Shown: positions 19,486-29,846 of the stretch, one piece after another
Layout of the letters: each line of letters opens with the position of its first letter
Position numbering within the stretch: position 1 is the first letter of the stretch
Assembly (NCBI RefSeq): GCF_004137855.1
Contig: NZ_QBKB01000002.1
Coordinates: 194,980-258,979, forward strand
Source: Methanohalophilus profundi
Lineage (GTDB): Archaea; Halobacteriota; Methanosarcinia; Methanosarcinales; Methanosarcinaceae
Reading direction: 5' to 3'
DNA: 64,000 nucleotides
The notes under the pieces: model-generated
Database searches by the model: none
What the model saw: only the letters and a program-made list of their open reading frames with translations
What the model was told of the DNA's origin: nothing
Program-made: the position numbers and the translations under genes

Positions 19486-19668
19486 AATATCTTATGGAAA
19501 ATAAAAATGCCAAAGGTTAATTGACGATTCAGCTTTCCATTTAATGGGGAGAGGATTTTTTACTCCTTACTAAGAAAACATTAGTCGGTTTTAAACATAA
19601 GATATAAATGTATTGAATAATATATTTGTGCACATTATTAACTATTTTTGTACATATATAGAATATGA

Positions 19669-20406
19669 ATGCAAATTCATCTAAATGACACAAAGGTGAA
19701 ATTATTGAAGAGAATCGAATGGATATTAGCACGATATTATTCTCAATTGAAAGATTATGGTTTGGGCAAAGAAGCTGAATTTTTCTTAACAGAAATCTAT
19801 CAGTTTTTTAATATGGGGGAGCATGAAAAAGAAGAGATATCAAAAAAAGCTAAATTAGTATGGTTAAACAGACAATATATTTTTGGAACAAACACTACTT
19901 ATGAGAATATACTTTTAGGGATGGCTTTAGAAGTACTTGAGAACAATAGGCCACGTTTTACTTTAACAAATTCCTATGAAGGCCCAGAAAGCATGTCTGA
20001 TTTTATAAGACAGATGGATAAAGAAAAATATAATAAAAATCTTATATCAATATGTATTAACTATGATATCACAAAAGACATCTTTATAAACAACTATGAA
20101 AATAAGGAAATAATAGATTATATCATAGAAAGTTTAAATTTTAGTGATCAACAACAAAAATGGATTTCTGAAATGCTTGATATGGCCTATCTGAAAAGGA
20201 ATACAATGTTTAAAAATATTAGTGAAGAAGATATCATAGTGGGAATTTTAGGCTATCTTGACAACGAATGTCAGATATTATATAAGAATGGAATTGCAAT
20301 GTCTGATTTAATAAAAGCTTTAACCAACAATAGATATGAAAAAAAGTTTTGGGAAATACAAGAAGTATGTGGCAAGTTTCAGAGGTCTTTTCCTTTACGA
20401 CAGTAA
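19669..20406 (+). CDS. hypothetical all-helical protein, possibly TFB-like cyclin fold
   Basis: The 245-residue protein is AT-rich in codon use and divergent from the replication ATPase gene. It seems to contain two similar helical repeats (about 12-110 and 130-235): each has an N-terminal 'I.....L' helix, a tyrosine/alanine-rich helix, and an 'ILLGMALEVL' / 'DIIVGILGYLD' helix before a polar end. This pattern recalls the two cyclin repeats of TFB (archaeal TFIIB), but the N-terminal zinc ribbon is missing. If right, it may regulate element genes. This is fold-level inference only; it is otherwise an unknown gene. Confidence 0.45.
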   Translation: MQIHLNDTKVKLLKRIEWILARYYSQLKDYGLGKEAEFFLTEIYQFFNMGEHEKEEISKKAKLVWLNRQYIFGTNTTYENILLGMALEVLENNRPRFTLTNSYEGPESMSDFIRQMDKEKYNKNLISICINYDITKDIFINNYENKEIIDYIIESLNFSDQQQKWISEMLDMAYLKRNTMFKNISEEDIIVGILGYLDNECQILYKNGIAMSDLIKALTNNRYEKKFWEIQEVCGKFQRSFPLRQ

Positions 20407-20866
20407 AATCCTTTTTTTGTCATTTGTTTTTCCCTTCTGTAATATCTCAGAGATAAAAAATGAAACAATAATTCCGAAAATACTGTCGTGCTAAACGCTG
20501 AAACATTTAGTATCAAATTACATCACTGTACCATCCAATCTTTTCAAAAAAGGCACGATGTCTTTGTTAGCATTATTTATCAATTTGCCATAAGATAATA
20601 TTTCAACGTAAGTATTGAACTTTCCATGTACAAATAATAACCCTGTACCCTATTTGTATATCATCAGTACAAATACTAGGGCTGGGGGTTAGAATAAAAG
20701 TGATTTTTCTTTTTTAGGGGGTCTTCCTAAAATAGGAATCTTTTTATAAACGGCTCCAACAATATAAAATATTCTTAATCAGTGCAATATATGCTGCAAT
20801 CACCTATAAGAGCCTGAAAAATGTATATTCATCACCATCAACTGCCGAAATGGAGTTCACAATTAT
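20407..20866. other. 460-base intergenic region upstream of the second hsd operon
   Basis: No gene is seen. TACAAATA (20630) and TATTTGTA (20653) form an inverted repeat, and GTACAAATA recurs at 20669. TATA-like stretches at 20741-20752 and 20762-20774 lie about 95-125 bases before hsdM2 and may form its promoter with a leader. Confidence 0.4.
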
Positions 20867-22978
20867 ATGTCACAATTAGAAAGTATTGAGGCTATTGAAA
20901 AACGTCTCTGGAAAAGTGCAGATAACCTGCGTGCTAATTCAAACTACGCCAGTAATGAATATTTCATGCCTGTTATGGGACTGATCTTTCTTCGGCATGC
21001 CCATAGCCGTTTTTTAAGTGTTAAGGAAGAATTAGAGCAATCCTTACCAAAACGTGGTGGTAAAACAAGACCACTCACGAAAGAAGATTTCTCAGGAAAA
21101 GGTGCAATTTACCTAAAACCTGAATCCCAGTTTGATTACCTAGTTGAATTGCCAGACAGTGAAGATAGGTCCCAGGCAGTTTTCGATGCCATGGAATCGA
21201 TAGAGAACGATTATGAAACTCTGAAAGGAGTTCTCCCAAAAAACGAGTACAAGGATTTGGATAACGATGTTCTTGGACAGTTACTAAGGACATTTGATGA
21301 TTCCGCATTAAAAAAAGCAACGGGAGATATTTTTGGTCGAATCTATGAATATTTCCTCACGGGGTTTGCTGATCAAAAAGCACATGATGGTGGAGAATTT
21401 TTCACTCCTGTTTCACTGGTTCAGACAATTGTTAATGTCATTGAACCCGATCATGGGAAGGTGCTGGACCCTGCATGTGGTTCAGGTGGAATGTTTGTCC
21501 AGAGTGCCCACTTCATTGAGCACATGAATAAGAACCCAACAGAAATGGTCACATTCTATGGATTGGAAAAGAACCCTACCACAATAAAACTGGCAAAGAT
21601 GAACTTGGCAGTACATGGTCTTGAAGGTAATATTCAAAAAGCCATCACATACTATGAAGATCCGCATGGAATGGTGGGAAAGGCCGATTTCGTGATGGCA
21701 AATCCTCCATTCAATGTAGATGAGATTGATGCTGGAAAAATAAGAAAAGACCCACGTTTACCTTTTGGCCTGCCTGGAGAGAATAATAAGAACAAAGTTC
21801 CCAATGGTAACTACGTATGGATCAATTATTTCTACAGTTATCTTAATGAAAGGGGCCGAGCAGGATTTGTGATGTCATCTCAGGCTTCCAGTGCAGGAGG
21901 GAATGAACAAAAAGTCAGACAGAAACTTGTCGAAAGCGGTGATGTGGATGTCATGATTAGCATTCGCAACAATTTCTTTTATACAAGAACAGTACCCTGT
22001 GAACTCTGGTTCCTGAACAAAAACAAACCTGAAGAGCATCGGGATAAAGTGCTTATGATTGATGCTCGAAACATTTACAGACAGGTAACACGCAGGATAT
22101 ATGATTTCAGCCCTGAACAGGAGCAGAATATCATTTCTATTGTTTGGCTCTACCGTGGTCAAACAGAACGTTTCCTCGATTTAATTGACAGTTACTGCAG
22201 ACGACTGCTTGAGGAAGGACATTCATGTTTTGAGACTATTGATGAAGATGAAAAAGTCCAGCCATTACCAGCCTTTATTGCTAAAATCAAAGAGCTTCAT
22301 CAATCATTGAAACCCCTCATCGAGACACTTGGTGAAGATGCTGATCAGCAAGAAGTTGCGAAAGAACTTAACGAAAAACTTCAATTATTCATTGCTGACG
22401 TTGAGACTTTCAAGAATAATCTGGCCAATGAGCAATCCACCTATGAGAGTGAAAGCAAATCTAAGGAAGATGTGTATCAATTTGTTCAAGAATTGGCACC
22501 ACTTTCAGAAACCAGTCATGATCTCATCAAAGATGCAGATCTGATTTACAAACTCATTTCTCAGCTCATTGATGTTTGTGAGAAAAATTGCGATACTATA
22601 GAAAACAAAAATTGGTCAAGCAGAGACGTGAATAGTAAACTCAAAGAAACAAATGAAGCACGTGGGTTTGCTGTTGAACAACTCAGGAAGGTCCACTATA
22701 TCTATAGACATGCACACTGGCTCACCTCACATTTTCCTGATGCAAAACTGTGTGATGTCGAAGGCCTGGTAAAGCTAGTTGATATGGATACAATAAAAGA
22801 GAATGATTGGAGTCTGACACCAGGACGCTATGTGGGTATTGCTCCAGAGGAAGTGGATGAAGATTTCGACTTCGAGGAAACTCTCAGAGATATCCATACA
22901 GAACTGGAAAGTCTCAACATCGAGTCAGCTCAACTAGCAGTGACTATTAAGAAAAATTTCGAGGAATTGGGCATATGA
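20867..22978 (+). CDS. hsdM: type I restriction-modification DNA methyltransferase HsdM, locus 2
   Basis: The 703-residue protein starts at ATG 20867. It has the N-terminal HsdM helical domain ('IEKRLWKSADNLRANS'), SAM motif '[13 protein letters not shown]' near residue 202 and 'ANPPFNV' near 280. It is about 190 residues longer than HsdM1: residues about 430-640 hold a glutamate/lysine-rich coiled-coil insertion before the conserved 'LTPGRYVG' end. It is first in a four-gene operon, hsdM-hsdS-DUF262/AlbA-hsdR, coupled by start/stop overlaps. It differs from locus 1 enough to be a separate acquisition. Confidence 0.93.
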   Translation: MSQLESIEAIEKRLWKSADNLRANSNYASNEYFMPVMGLIFLRHAHSRFLSVKEELEQSLPKRGGKTRPLTKEDFSGKGAIYLKPESQFDYLVELPDSEDRSQAVFDAMESIENDYETLKGVLPKNEYKDLDNDVLGQLLRTFDDSALKKATGDIFGRIYEYFLTGFADQKAHDGGEFFTPVSLVQTIVNVIEPDHGKVLDPACGSGGMFVQSAHFIEHMNKNPTEMVTFYGLEKNPTTIKLAKMNLAVHGLEGNIQKAITYYEDPHGMVGKADFVMANPPFNVDEIDAGKIRKDPRLPFGLPGENNKNKVPNGNYVWINYFYSYLNERGRAGFVMSSQASSAGGNEQKVRQKLVESGDVDVMISIRNNFFYTRTVPCELWFLNKNKPEEHRDKVLMIDARNIYRQVTRRIYDFSPEQEQNIISIVWLYRGQTERFLDLIDSYCRRLLEEGHSCFETIDEDEKVQPLPAFIAKIKELHQSLKPLIETLGEDADQQEVAKELNEKLQLFIADVETFKNNLANEQSTYESESKSKEDVYQFVQELAPLSETSHDLIKDADLIYKLISQLIDVCEKNCDTIENKNWSSRDVNSKLKETNEARGFAVEQLRKVHYIYRHAHWLTSHFPDAKLCDVEGLVKLVDMDTIKENDWSLTPGRYVGIAPEEVDEDFDFEETLRDIHTELESLNIESAQLAVTIKKNFEELGI

Positions 22979-24176
22979 GCTGGAAATATGTTGAAATAGG
23001 TTCACTTTGTTCTCAAGTCTACTCTGGGGGAACACCGTCATCTAAAAATGAGTCTTACTATGGAGGTGACATTCCTTGGTTACGCACACAAGAAGTGATT
23101 TTCAATCGAATAAAAGATACGGGTGTAAAAATTACTGAAGATGGGTTGCATAACTCTTCTGCAAAATGGGTACCTCCCAATTCCATCGTAGTAGCTATGT
23201 ACGGAAATTCCGCAGGTAGGGTTGCTATTAATGATATCCCACTAACAACAAATCAGGCTTGCTGCAACTTGATTATAAATCCAAAAGTAGCCAACTATAG
23301 ATATGTATTTTATAGGCTTAAACACAATTATGAGGTCCTCAGAGGACTATCAAGGGGCTCTGCCCAAAACAATTTGAATGCATCTCAAGTAAAAACCTTC
23401 AAGATTTCTTGTCCTCCAATAAATACGCAGTTTGCCATTGCATCCATCCTCTCCAAATATGATGATCTGATTGAAAATAACCTTCGGCGGATTCATCTGC
23501 TCGAGCAGGCAGCCCACTTACTTTACAAGGAATGGTTTGTAAACCTTCGCTTTCCAGGTCATGAGCATACCAAGATTGTAGATGGTGTCCCTGAAGGATG
23601 GAGTAAAAAAACTATTGACAATATTTGTGATATTATTGGAGGCGGAACTCCCTCTACTAAGAAATCCGAATATTGGGGAGGAGATATTACATGGGTGACC
23701 CCTTCAGATATTACTAAAAATAATTGTCTTGTACTTATTGACTCAGAGAGAAAAATAACTGAAAGTGGTCTTAAATCCTCTTCTGCACACATGGTCCCAC
23801 CTGAAACAATTTTAATGACAAGTAGAGCTTCAGTTGGATTTTTTGGTTTAATAGACAAAGAAGCATGCACAAATCAAGGATTTATCAATATTACACCTTA
23901 CAAAGATTTTCTTCGTATGTATTTACTTTACAATTTAATGTGGAGAGTAGAAGAATCCGTGCACTTGCTGGAGGTTCGACCTATAAAGAGATAAGTAAAG
24001 GTCGTTTTCGTCAAATGTCAATAGTAGTTCCAGAAAAAATGATTGCAAAAGAGTTTAATATCTTTATATATAAAATAATTCAACAGATGAGGATTTTGAG
24101 GAAGCAACAATTGAAACTTATAGAGGCTCGTGACCTCTTGCTTCCTAAATTAATGAGTGGGGAAATTAGTGTATGA
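22975..24176 (+). pseudogene. hsdS: type I specificity subunit HsdS, locus 2 (one frameshift)
   Basis: Two frames, 22975-23994 and the tail at about 23955-24176, form one HsdS of about 400 residues. Target-recognition domain 1 is at residues 1-145, the conserved helix ends with 'LLYKEWFVNLRFPG' near 190, domain 2 starts with 'IIGGGTPSTKKSEYWGGD', and the C-terminal helix 'LIEARDLLLPKLMSGEI' is in the second frame. A single A seems missing near 23954 (GAAGAATCC where GAAGAAATCC would restore the frame). ATGA overlaps join it to hsdM2 and the DUF262 gene. If the shift is real the system may have lost or changed specificity. Confidence 0.88.
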
Positions 24177-26422
24177 GTGAAACAGTATTTACGAAAGTTG
24201 ACTACGATCTGGGATCGCTTGTTAAGTTTATATCGCTTGGAGAGATCGGCCTTCCAGATATCCAGCGACCCTTTGTATGGAAGAATTTCAAGGTGCGTAA
24301 TCTATTTGATTCAATGTACAAGGGTTATCCAGTTGGCTACCTACTTTTCTGGCAAAATGGATTGGCTGCTGATTCCCGCTCAATAGGAACTGATTCTAAA
24401 CAGAAAGCACCCAGACTTGTTGTCGTGGACGGCCAACAGCGGTTAACCTCTTTATATGCAGTTGTCAAAGGTGTACCTGTCATCCGTGAGAATTATGAGA
24501 GTGAATTAATTCGTGTTGCGTTCAACCCACTCGAAGAAAAATTTGAGATTGCAGATGCAGCAATCATGCGTGATCCAGCTTACATATCAGATATTTCTGC
24601 ACTCTGGAATAATGAGACAGATCTATTCGAAGTTGTTGATGACTACCTGAAAGGTTTGAAAGCCTCTCGAGAAGTCACAGATGAAGATATAAAAAAGGTA
24701 CGTAAGGCCATAACCAAGTTACAGGGACTATTGAGGTTTCCGTTTACTGCTCTTGAATTAGCATCCAACATTTCAGAAGAGGATGTATCTGAGGTCTTTG
24801 TAAGGATAAACAGTGCCGGAACATCACTCAACCAGGCAGATTTTATACTCACACTGATGTCGGTATTCTGGGATGAAGGACGTGCTGACTTAGAACGATT
24901 CTGTAAAGAAGCAAGAAAACCATCTAAAAGTGGTCCATCTTCATTTAATCATTTCATTGAACCATCACCTGATCAGTTACTAAGGGTAAGTGTGGGAGTG
25001 GCCTTCAAACGTGCAAGGCTACGTTATGTATATTCTATTCTTAGAGGAAAGGATCTTGAAACAGAGACTTTCAGTGAAGAAAAACGCATAGAACAGTTTG
25101 AACTGCTCAAAGAGGCGCAAGCCAAGGTATTGGATCTACAGCACTGGCATGACTTCATGAACTGTGTGCGACAAGCAGGCTTTAGAAGTGGTAAGATGAT
25201 CACTTCAAAGAATAACCTGTTGTTTTCCTACATACTTTATTTAATAGGAAAAACGGAATACAAAATTGAAGAATACAAACTTCGCAAGGCTATATCTCGC
25301 TGGTTTTTCATGTCATGTGTAACGAGTCGCTTCGCAAGATCTCCTGAATCAGACATGGAGTTTGACCTGGCTCGTTTCCGTGATGTGAAAGATGGAAACC
25401 AGTTCATCAAAATTTTAGACCACGTTTGTGACATAACTCTGACCAATGACTACTGGAGTGTCACACTGCCAAATGATATGGCAACATCGTCCTCGAGAAG
25501 TCCCTCTTTATTCGCATATTATGCATCTTTGGTACTAATAGATGCAAAAGTACTCTTTTCGAAAACAAGAGTATCCGAACTATTGGACCCCTCTATTCAG
25601 GGAAAACGCTCACTGGAACGACATCACCTATTCCCCAAAGGATACCTTAAAAACATTGGTATAAAAGGCACTCGTGATATAAACCAAATTGCCAATTATG
25701 CACTTGTAGAATGGGGAGACAATGTCAGGATATCAGATCAACCACCCTCTGAATACCTTCCTGGATTGAAATCACGCTTTACATACAATGAACTAACCCG
25801 CATGTATTATTGGCATGCATTACCAGGAAGTTGGGAACATCTACATTACCGGGATTTTCTTGAACAAAGAAGGGAACTAATGGCAAAGGTAATTGCTGAG
25901 GGATATAAAACGCTGAAATCAGATGCATACACAGACACAAAAATTGAAGATTTTGATCTTGATAGTTTAATCTTGAGTGGTGAATCATCTGCAGTAGAAT
26001 TTAAGTCCACACTGAGGACAAATCTTCACACCGGCGATAAAGACCCTCGCATGGAACTTGCTGTGTTAAAGACATTGGCAGGTTTTCTGAACACCAATGG
26101 AGGGACCCTTATAATTGGCGTCGCAGATGACGGTGAATCTGTGGGAATAGACGTCGATAGTTTCCAGAATGAAGATAAAATGAGTCTACATCTGGTAAAT
26201 ATTGTTAAAAGCAGGATGGGACCACATGCAATGACAAGCATACATCCACATTTTGAAGATTACAACGGTTCAAGAATAATGGTGTTAAAATGTGACGCAG
26301 CAACTGCACCTATTTTCGTAAACGATAATGGCACAGAGCGTTTCTACATTAGAACTGGCCCTTCTACAACCGAACTTCAACCCAGTCAAACACAGGAGTA
26401 TATAAAACAGAGGAATTACTGA
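24173..26422 (+). CDS. DUF262 (GmrSD-like) + HNH + AlbA-type DNA-binding fusion protein
   Basis: This 749-residue protein has three parts. Residues 1-230 are a DUF262 domain with the 'DGQQRLTSLY' motif near 86, the ParB-like nucleotide-binding site of GmrS-type enzymes. Residues about 475-540 hold 'ERHHLFPKGYL' and a following Asn-rich stretch, a DUF1524-like HNH nuclease site. Residues about 600-735 form an AlbA_2 domain ('LILSGESSAVEFKSTL', 'NTNGGTLIIGVADDG', 'FYIRTGPSTTEL'). GmrSD-type enzymes cut modified phage DNA. It lies between hsdS and hsdR, overlapping both, so it is expressed with them. Its role as a partner or second-line nuclease is inference. Confidence 0.85.
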   Translation: MSETVFTKVDYDLGSLVKFISLGEIGLPDIQRPFVWKNFKVRNLFDSMYKGYPVGYLLFWQNGLAADSRSIGTDSKQKAPRLVVVDGQQRLTSLYAVVKGVPVIRENYESELIRVAFNPLEEKFEIADAAIMRDPAYISDISALWNNETDLFEVVDDYLKGLKASREVTDEDIKKVRKAITKLQGLLRFPFTALELASNISEEDVSEVFVRINSAGTSLNQADFILTLMSVFWDEGRADLERFCKEARKPSKSGPSSFNHFIEPSPDQLLRVSVGVAFKRARLRYVYSILRGKDLETETFSEEKRIEQFELLKEAQAKVLDLQHWHDFMNCVRQAGFRSGKMITSKNNLLFSYILYLIGKTEYKIEEYKLRKAISRWFFMSCVTSRFARSPESDMEFDLARFRDVKDGNQFIKILDHVCDITLTNDYWSVTLPNDMATSSSRSPSLFAYYASLVLIDAKVLFSKTRVSELLDPSIQGKRSLERHHLFPKGYLKNIGIKGTRDINQIANYALVEWGDNVRISDQPPSEYLPGLKSRFTYNELTRMYYWHALPGSWEHLHYRDFLEQRRELMAKVIAEGYKTLKSDAYTDTKIEDFDLDSLILSGESSAVEFKSTLRTNLHTGDKDPRMELAVLKTLAGFLNTNGGTLIIGVADDGESVGIDVDSFQNEDKMSLHLVNIVKSRMGPHAMTSIHPHFEDYNGSRIMVLKCDAATAPIFVNDNGTERFYIRTGPSTTELQPSQTQEYIKQRNY

Positions 26423-29400
26423 TGGACCAAAAGTACAATGAGGATACATTAGTGCAGCAAACAACAGCAAATTACCTGCACGATGAACTAGGTTGGGATT
26501 CAGTATATGCCTACAATACCGAAGTTCTGGGTCAAAATGGTACCCTCGGTCGTACAAGTGAAAAACAAGTAGTACTCACTCGTTATCTCAAAGAGGCACT
26601 TGAGAAATTCAACCCTGAGCTCCCCTCTTCTGCGTACCAGGACGCCATTAGTCAGATAATTGATTATTCTGTTATACAATCAGTTTTACAGACCAACCAG
26701 GACAAATACAGGATGCTCAAAGAGGGTGTTCAGGTTCAGTTCCGAAATGACAAAGGGGAGCTCATAAAGAAACGCCTGAAAATTTTCGATTTTGATAATC
26801 CAAAAGAAAACCATTTCCTAGCAGTCCGTGAACTCTGGATAAAAGGGTCAATTTACAGGAGAAGACCTGATATAATAGGATTTGTCAATGGCATACCTCT
26901 GCTTTTTGTTGAACTGAAAAACGTACATAAAGACATACGTAAAGCATATGAAGAGAATTTTTCAGACTACAAGGATACTGTTCCTCATCTTTTCCATCAT
27001 AATGCAATAGTTATGATTGGAAATGGAATTCAATCAAAGATTGGTTCATACTCCAGCAAATACGAATATTTCCATGAATGGAAAAGGCTGGAAGAAGAAG
27101 ATGAAGGAAGTGTGGATATGGAAACGATGCTGAAAGGCATCTGCAGTAAAGACAATTTCATGGACATATTTGAGAACTTTATTTTATTCGATGAAAGCTC
27201 AGGAAAACTATCTAAAATTATAGCTAAAAACCACCAGTATCTTGGAGTCAACCGTGCAATAAACTCAGTTAGAAATCGCAAACAACTTGAAGGAAAGCTT
27301 GGTGTCTTCTGGCACACACAGGGAGCAGGAAAATCATACTCGATGGCCTTTTTCACACAGAAGATACATCGTAAGCTCGGAGGGAATTTTACATTCCTTG
27401 TATGTACTGATAGAGCAGATCTTGATAATCAGATATACAATACATTTGCAGGTTGTGGACTTGCTGATAATGACAGAGAACACTGTCGTCCAAATAATGG
27501 AGACGAACTACAAAAAATGCTTAGTGAACACAAAGCCATCGTATTCACTCTGATTCAAAAATTCAACAAGAAGATTGATGATGACCCCTATTCCACCAGA
27601 GAAGATATAATTGTTCTCTCCGATGAAGCACATAGAACACAATCTGGACTGTTGGCACGCAACATGCGAGATGCACTACCAAATGCCAGTTTCCTCGGTT
27701 TTACTGGAACACCACTGTTCAAGGATGATGAACTAACAAAGCGTATCTTTGGAGGCTATGTGTCAACCTATGACTTCCAGAGAGCTGTTGAAGATGATGC
27801 CACTGTACCTCTCTATTATGATGCAAGAGGTGATAGGCTTGGGATCACTACAAATGATATGAACGAACGTATTGCGGAAAAGCTAGAAGAACTTGAGATT
27901 GATGATGTGGATGTAACTCAGAAACTCGAAAAAGAGCTAAAACGTGAATATCATATCATCACTGCTGAAAAACGACTGGATCAGATTGCAAGAGATTTCA
28001 CAAATCATTACTCAACACAATGGGAATGTGGCAAGGCCATGCTAATCTGCATCGATAAGATTACTTGCGTCCGAATGCACAATTTGATTGCCCATTACTG
28101 GAAAGAAAAAATTGTTGAACTTGAAAAAGAGCTATCTACGATCCAGGATGAACAGGAAGAGATCCAACTACAAAACAAGATCAATTGGATGAAAGAAACT
28201 CTTATGGCTGTGATTGTGAGTGAGGAACAGGGAGAAGTTGACAAGTTCAGGAAATGGGATCTTGATATAACTCCTCATCGCAAATTGATAAAAGAAGGTT
28301 TTGAAACTGCAGATGGAAAAAGAATTGATGTTGATTCTGCTTTTAAAAAAGAAGAGCATCCCTTCAGAATATCTATTGTCTGTGCCATGTGGTTAACAGG
28401 ATTTGATGTACCAAGTCTTTCTATGCTTTACCTTGACAAACCTCTGAAGGCTCATACTTTAATGCAGGCCATAGCCAGAGCCAATCGTGTAAATGAGGGG
28501 AAAAATAATGGATTGATTATTGATTATTGTGGCATCCTCAAAAATCTCAGGAGTGCTCTAGCAGCCTTTGCTGGCCATAAAGGTGGCACTATGATTGATG
28601 GAGAACCAGAGCCACAGGTAGATCCTGCAAATCCAACTGACAAACTTCTGGATGATCTGGCAAATTCAATCGAGATAGTACGTGAATATCTTTTATCGTA
28701 TGATTTCCGTCTCGAAAAGGTAATTGAAGAAACAGATTTTAAGCAACTGCATGCCATTGATGAAGCAAAGGAAATAATCAATCGAAACGATGAAACACGT
28801 AAACGGTTTGAGATAATGGCCCGTGATGTGTTTCGAAAGTTCAAGTTCTGTTTGAGTGAAAAAAGAATAAACGATTACAGGCAGTCATATGAAGCTATCA
28901 ATGTTATATATAAAATGCTTCAAAGATCGAGAGAAGAAGCTGATATAACTGATATAATCAAAGAATTGCACCAAATCATTGATGAATCGGTTGAACCCAC
29001 TGAGAATGAAGTTGGTGAATCCCGAACTGCCTATGATATTAGTAAAATCGATTTTGATCTTTTGCGCAAAGAATTTGAAACTTGTAAAAAGAAGAACACA
29101 GCTGTACATGACATGAAGGAAGTTATAGAACAAAGACTTCAAAGAATGATGAAGCAAAATCCTTTGCGTATGAATTTCCAAAATAGATATGAAAAGATTG
29201 TGAGTGACTACAATAATGAAAAGGATCGAGTTACCATAGAGCAAACTTTCGAAGAACTATTGAAACTCGCTGAAAATTTGGATGATGAATCAAAGCGCTA
29301 CATCCGTGAAGGTCTTGATGAAGAAAGCCTTGCAATTTTTGATCTTTTAATCAAGCCAGATATTTCAAAAGAGGATATCAAAAAGATTAAAGCAACAGCT

Positions 29401-29634
29401 ACTGAACTTCTTCTTTATTTAAAATCTGAAAAGCTGAATATTGATAACTGGCGAGAAAAAGAAGCAACCAGGGATTCTATCAAAACTGAAATTAAAAATT
29501 GGTTGTGGGAAGATACGAGAGGTCTTCCAAGCAGTTATTCAGATGCAGAAGTTGATATGAAAGCAGAAGCGGTCTACAATCATATTTTCAGAGTGTATGA
29601 TAGTTCTAATCCATCGGTTTATGCTCCAGCTTAA
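26422..29634 (+). CDS. hsdR: type I restriction endonuclease subunit HsdR, locus 2
   Basis: The 1,070-residue protein is intact. The N-terminal nuclease part has 'RRPDIIGFVNGIPLLFVELK' near residues 147-166 (D...ELK of the PD-ExK core). The helicase has Walker A 'HTQGAGKS' near 298, 'DEAHRTQ' near 403, 'GFTGTPLF' near 432, and motif VI-like 'QAIARANRVNEG' near 685. The C-terminal third is helical. It translocates and cleaves unmethylated DNA together with HsdM2/HsdS2. Its start (TGATG overlap) is coupled to the DUF262 gene. It differs strongly from HsdR1. Confidence 0.95.
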   Translation: MDQKYNEDTLVQQTTANYLHDELGWDSVYAYNTEVLGQNGTLGRTSEKQVVLTRYLKEALEKFNPELPSSAYQDAISQIIDYSVIQSVLQTNQDKYRMLKEGVQVQFRNDKGELIKKRLKIFDFDNPKENHFLAVRELWIKGSIYRRRPDIIGFVNGIPLLFVELKNVHKDIRKAYEENFSDYKDTVPHLFHHNAIVMIGNGIQSKIGSYSSKYEYFHEWKRLEEEDEGSVDMETMLKGICSKDNFMDIFENFILFDESSGKLSKIIAKNHQYLGVNRAINSVRNRKQLEGKLGVFWHTQGAGKSYSMAFFTQKIHRKLGGNFTFLVCTDRADLDNQIYNTFAGCGLADNDREHCRPNNGDELQKMLSEHKAIVFTLIQKFNKKIDDDPYSTREDIIVLSDEAHRTQSGLLARNMRDALPNASFLGFTGTPLFKDDELTKRIFGGYVSTYDFQRAVEDDATVPLYYDARGDRLGITTNDMNERIAEKLEELEIDDVDVTQKLEKELKREYHIITAEKRLDQIARDFTNHYSTQWECGKAMLICIDKITCVRMHNLIAHYWKEKIVELEKELSTIQDEQEEIQLQNKINWMKETLMAVIVSEEQGEVDKFRKWDLDITPHRKLIKEGFETADGKRIDVDSAFKKEEHPFRISIVCAMWLTGFDVPSLSMLYLDKPLKAHTLMQAIARANRVNEGKNNGLIIDYCGILKNLRSALAAFAGHKGGTMIDGEPEPQVDPANPTDKLLDDLANSIEIVREYLLSYDFRLEKVIEETDFKQLHAIDEAKEIINRNDETRKRFEIMARDVFRKFKFCLSEKRINDYRQSYEAINVIYKMLQRSREEADITDIIKELHQIIDESVEPTENEVGESRTAYDISKIDFDLLRKEFETCKKKNTAVHDMKEVIEQRLQRMMKQNPLRMNFQNRYEKIVSDYNNEKDRVTIEQTFEELLKLAENLDDESKRYIREGLDEESLAIFDLLIKPDISKEDIKKIKATATELLLYLKSEKLNIDNWREKEATRDSIKTEIKNWLWEDTRGLPSSYSDAEVDMKAEAVYNHIFRVYDSSNPSVYAPA

Positions 29635-29846
29635 AATGATGTCCAAAGATTTAGTGATAATTGATATATACTGATTTGTAAAATGTTCAGAAAATTAATT
29701 TGATAAGATGCTCTATAATTCGATTAGGTTCTAAGTGATAAGTATGATAAGTAACAATACAAAACTAGTTTTAACATTATTTGCATACTTACCTCTTTTT
29801 TTATGTAATATCAATTCGTAACTTGAGATTTTTTCAAGACTTACTC

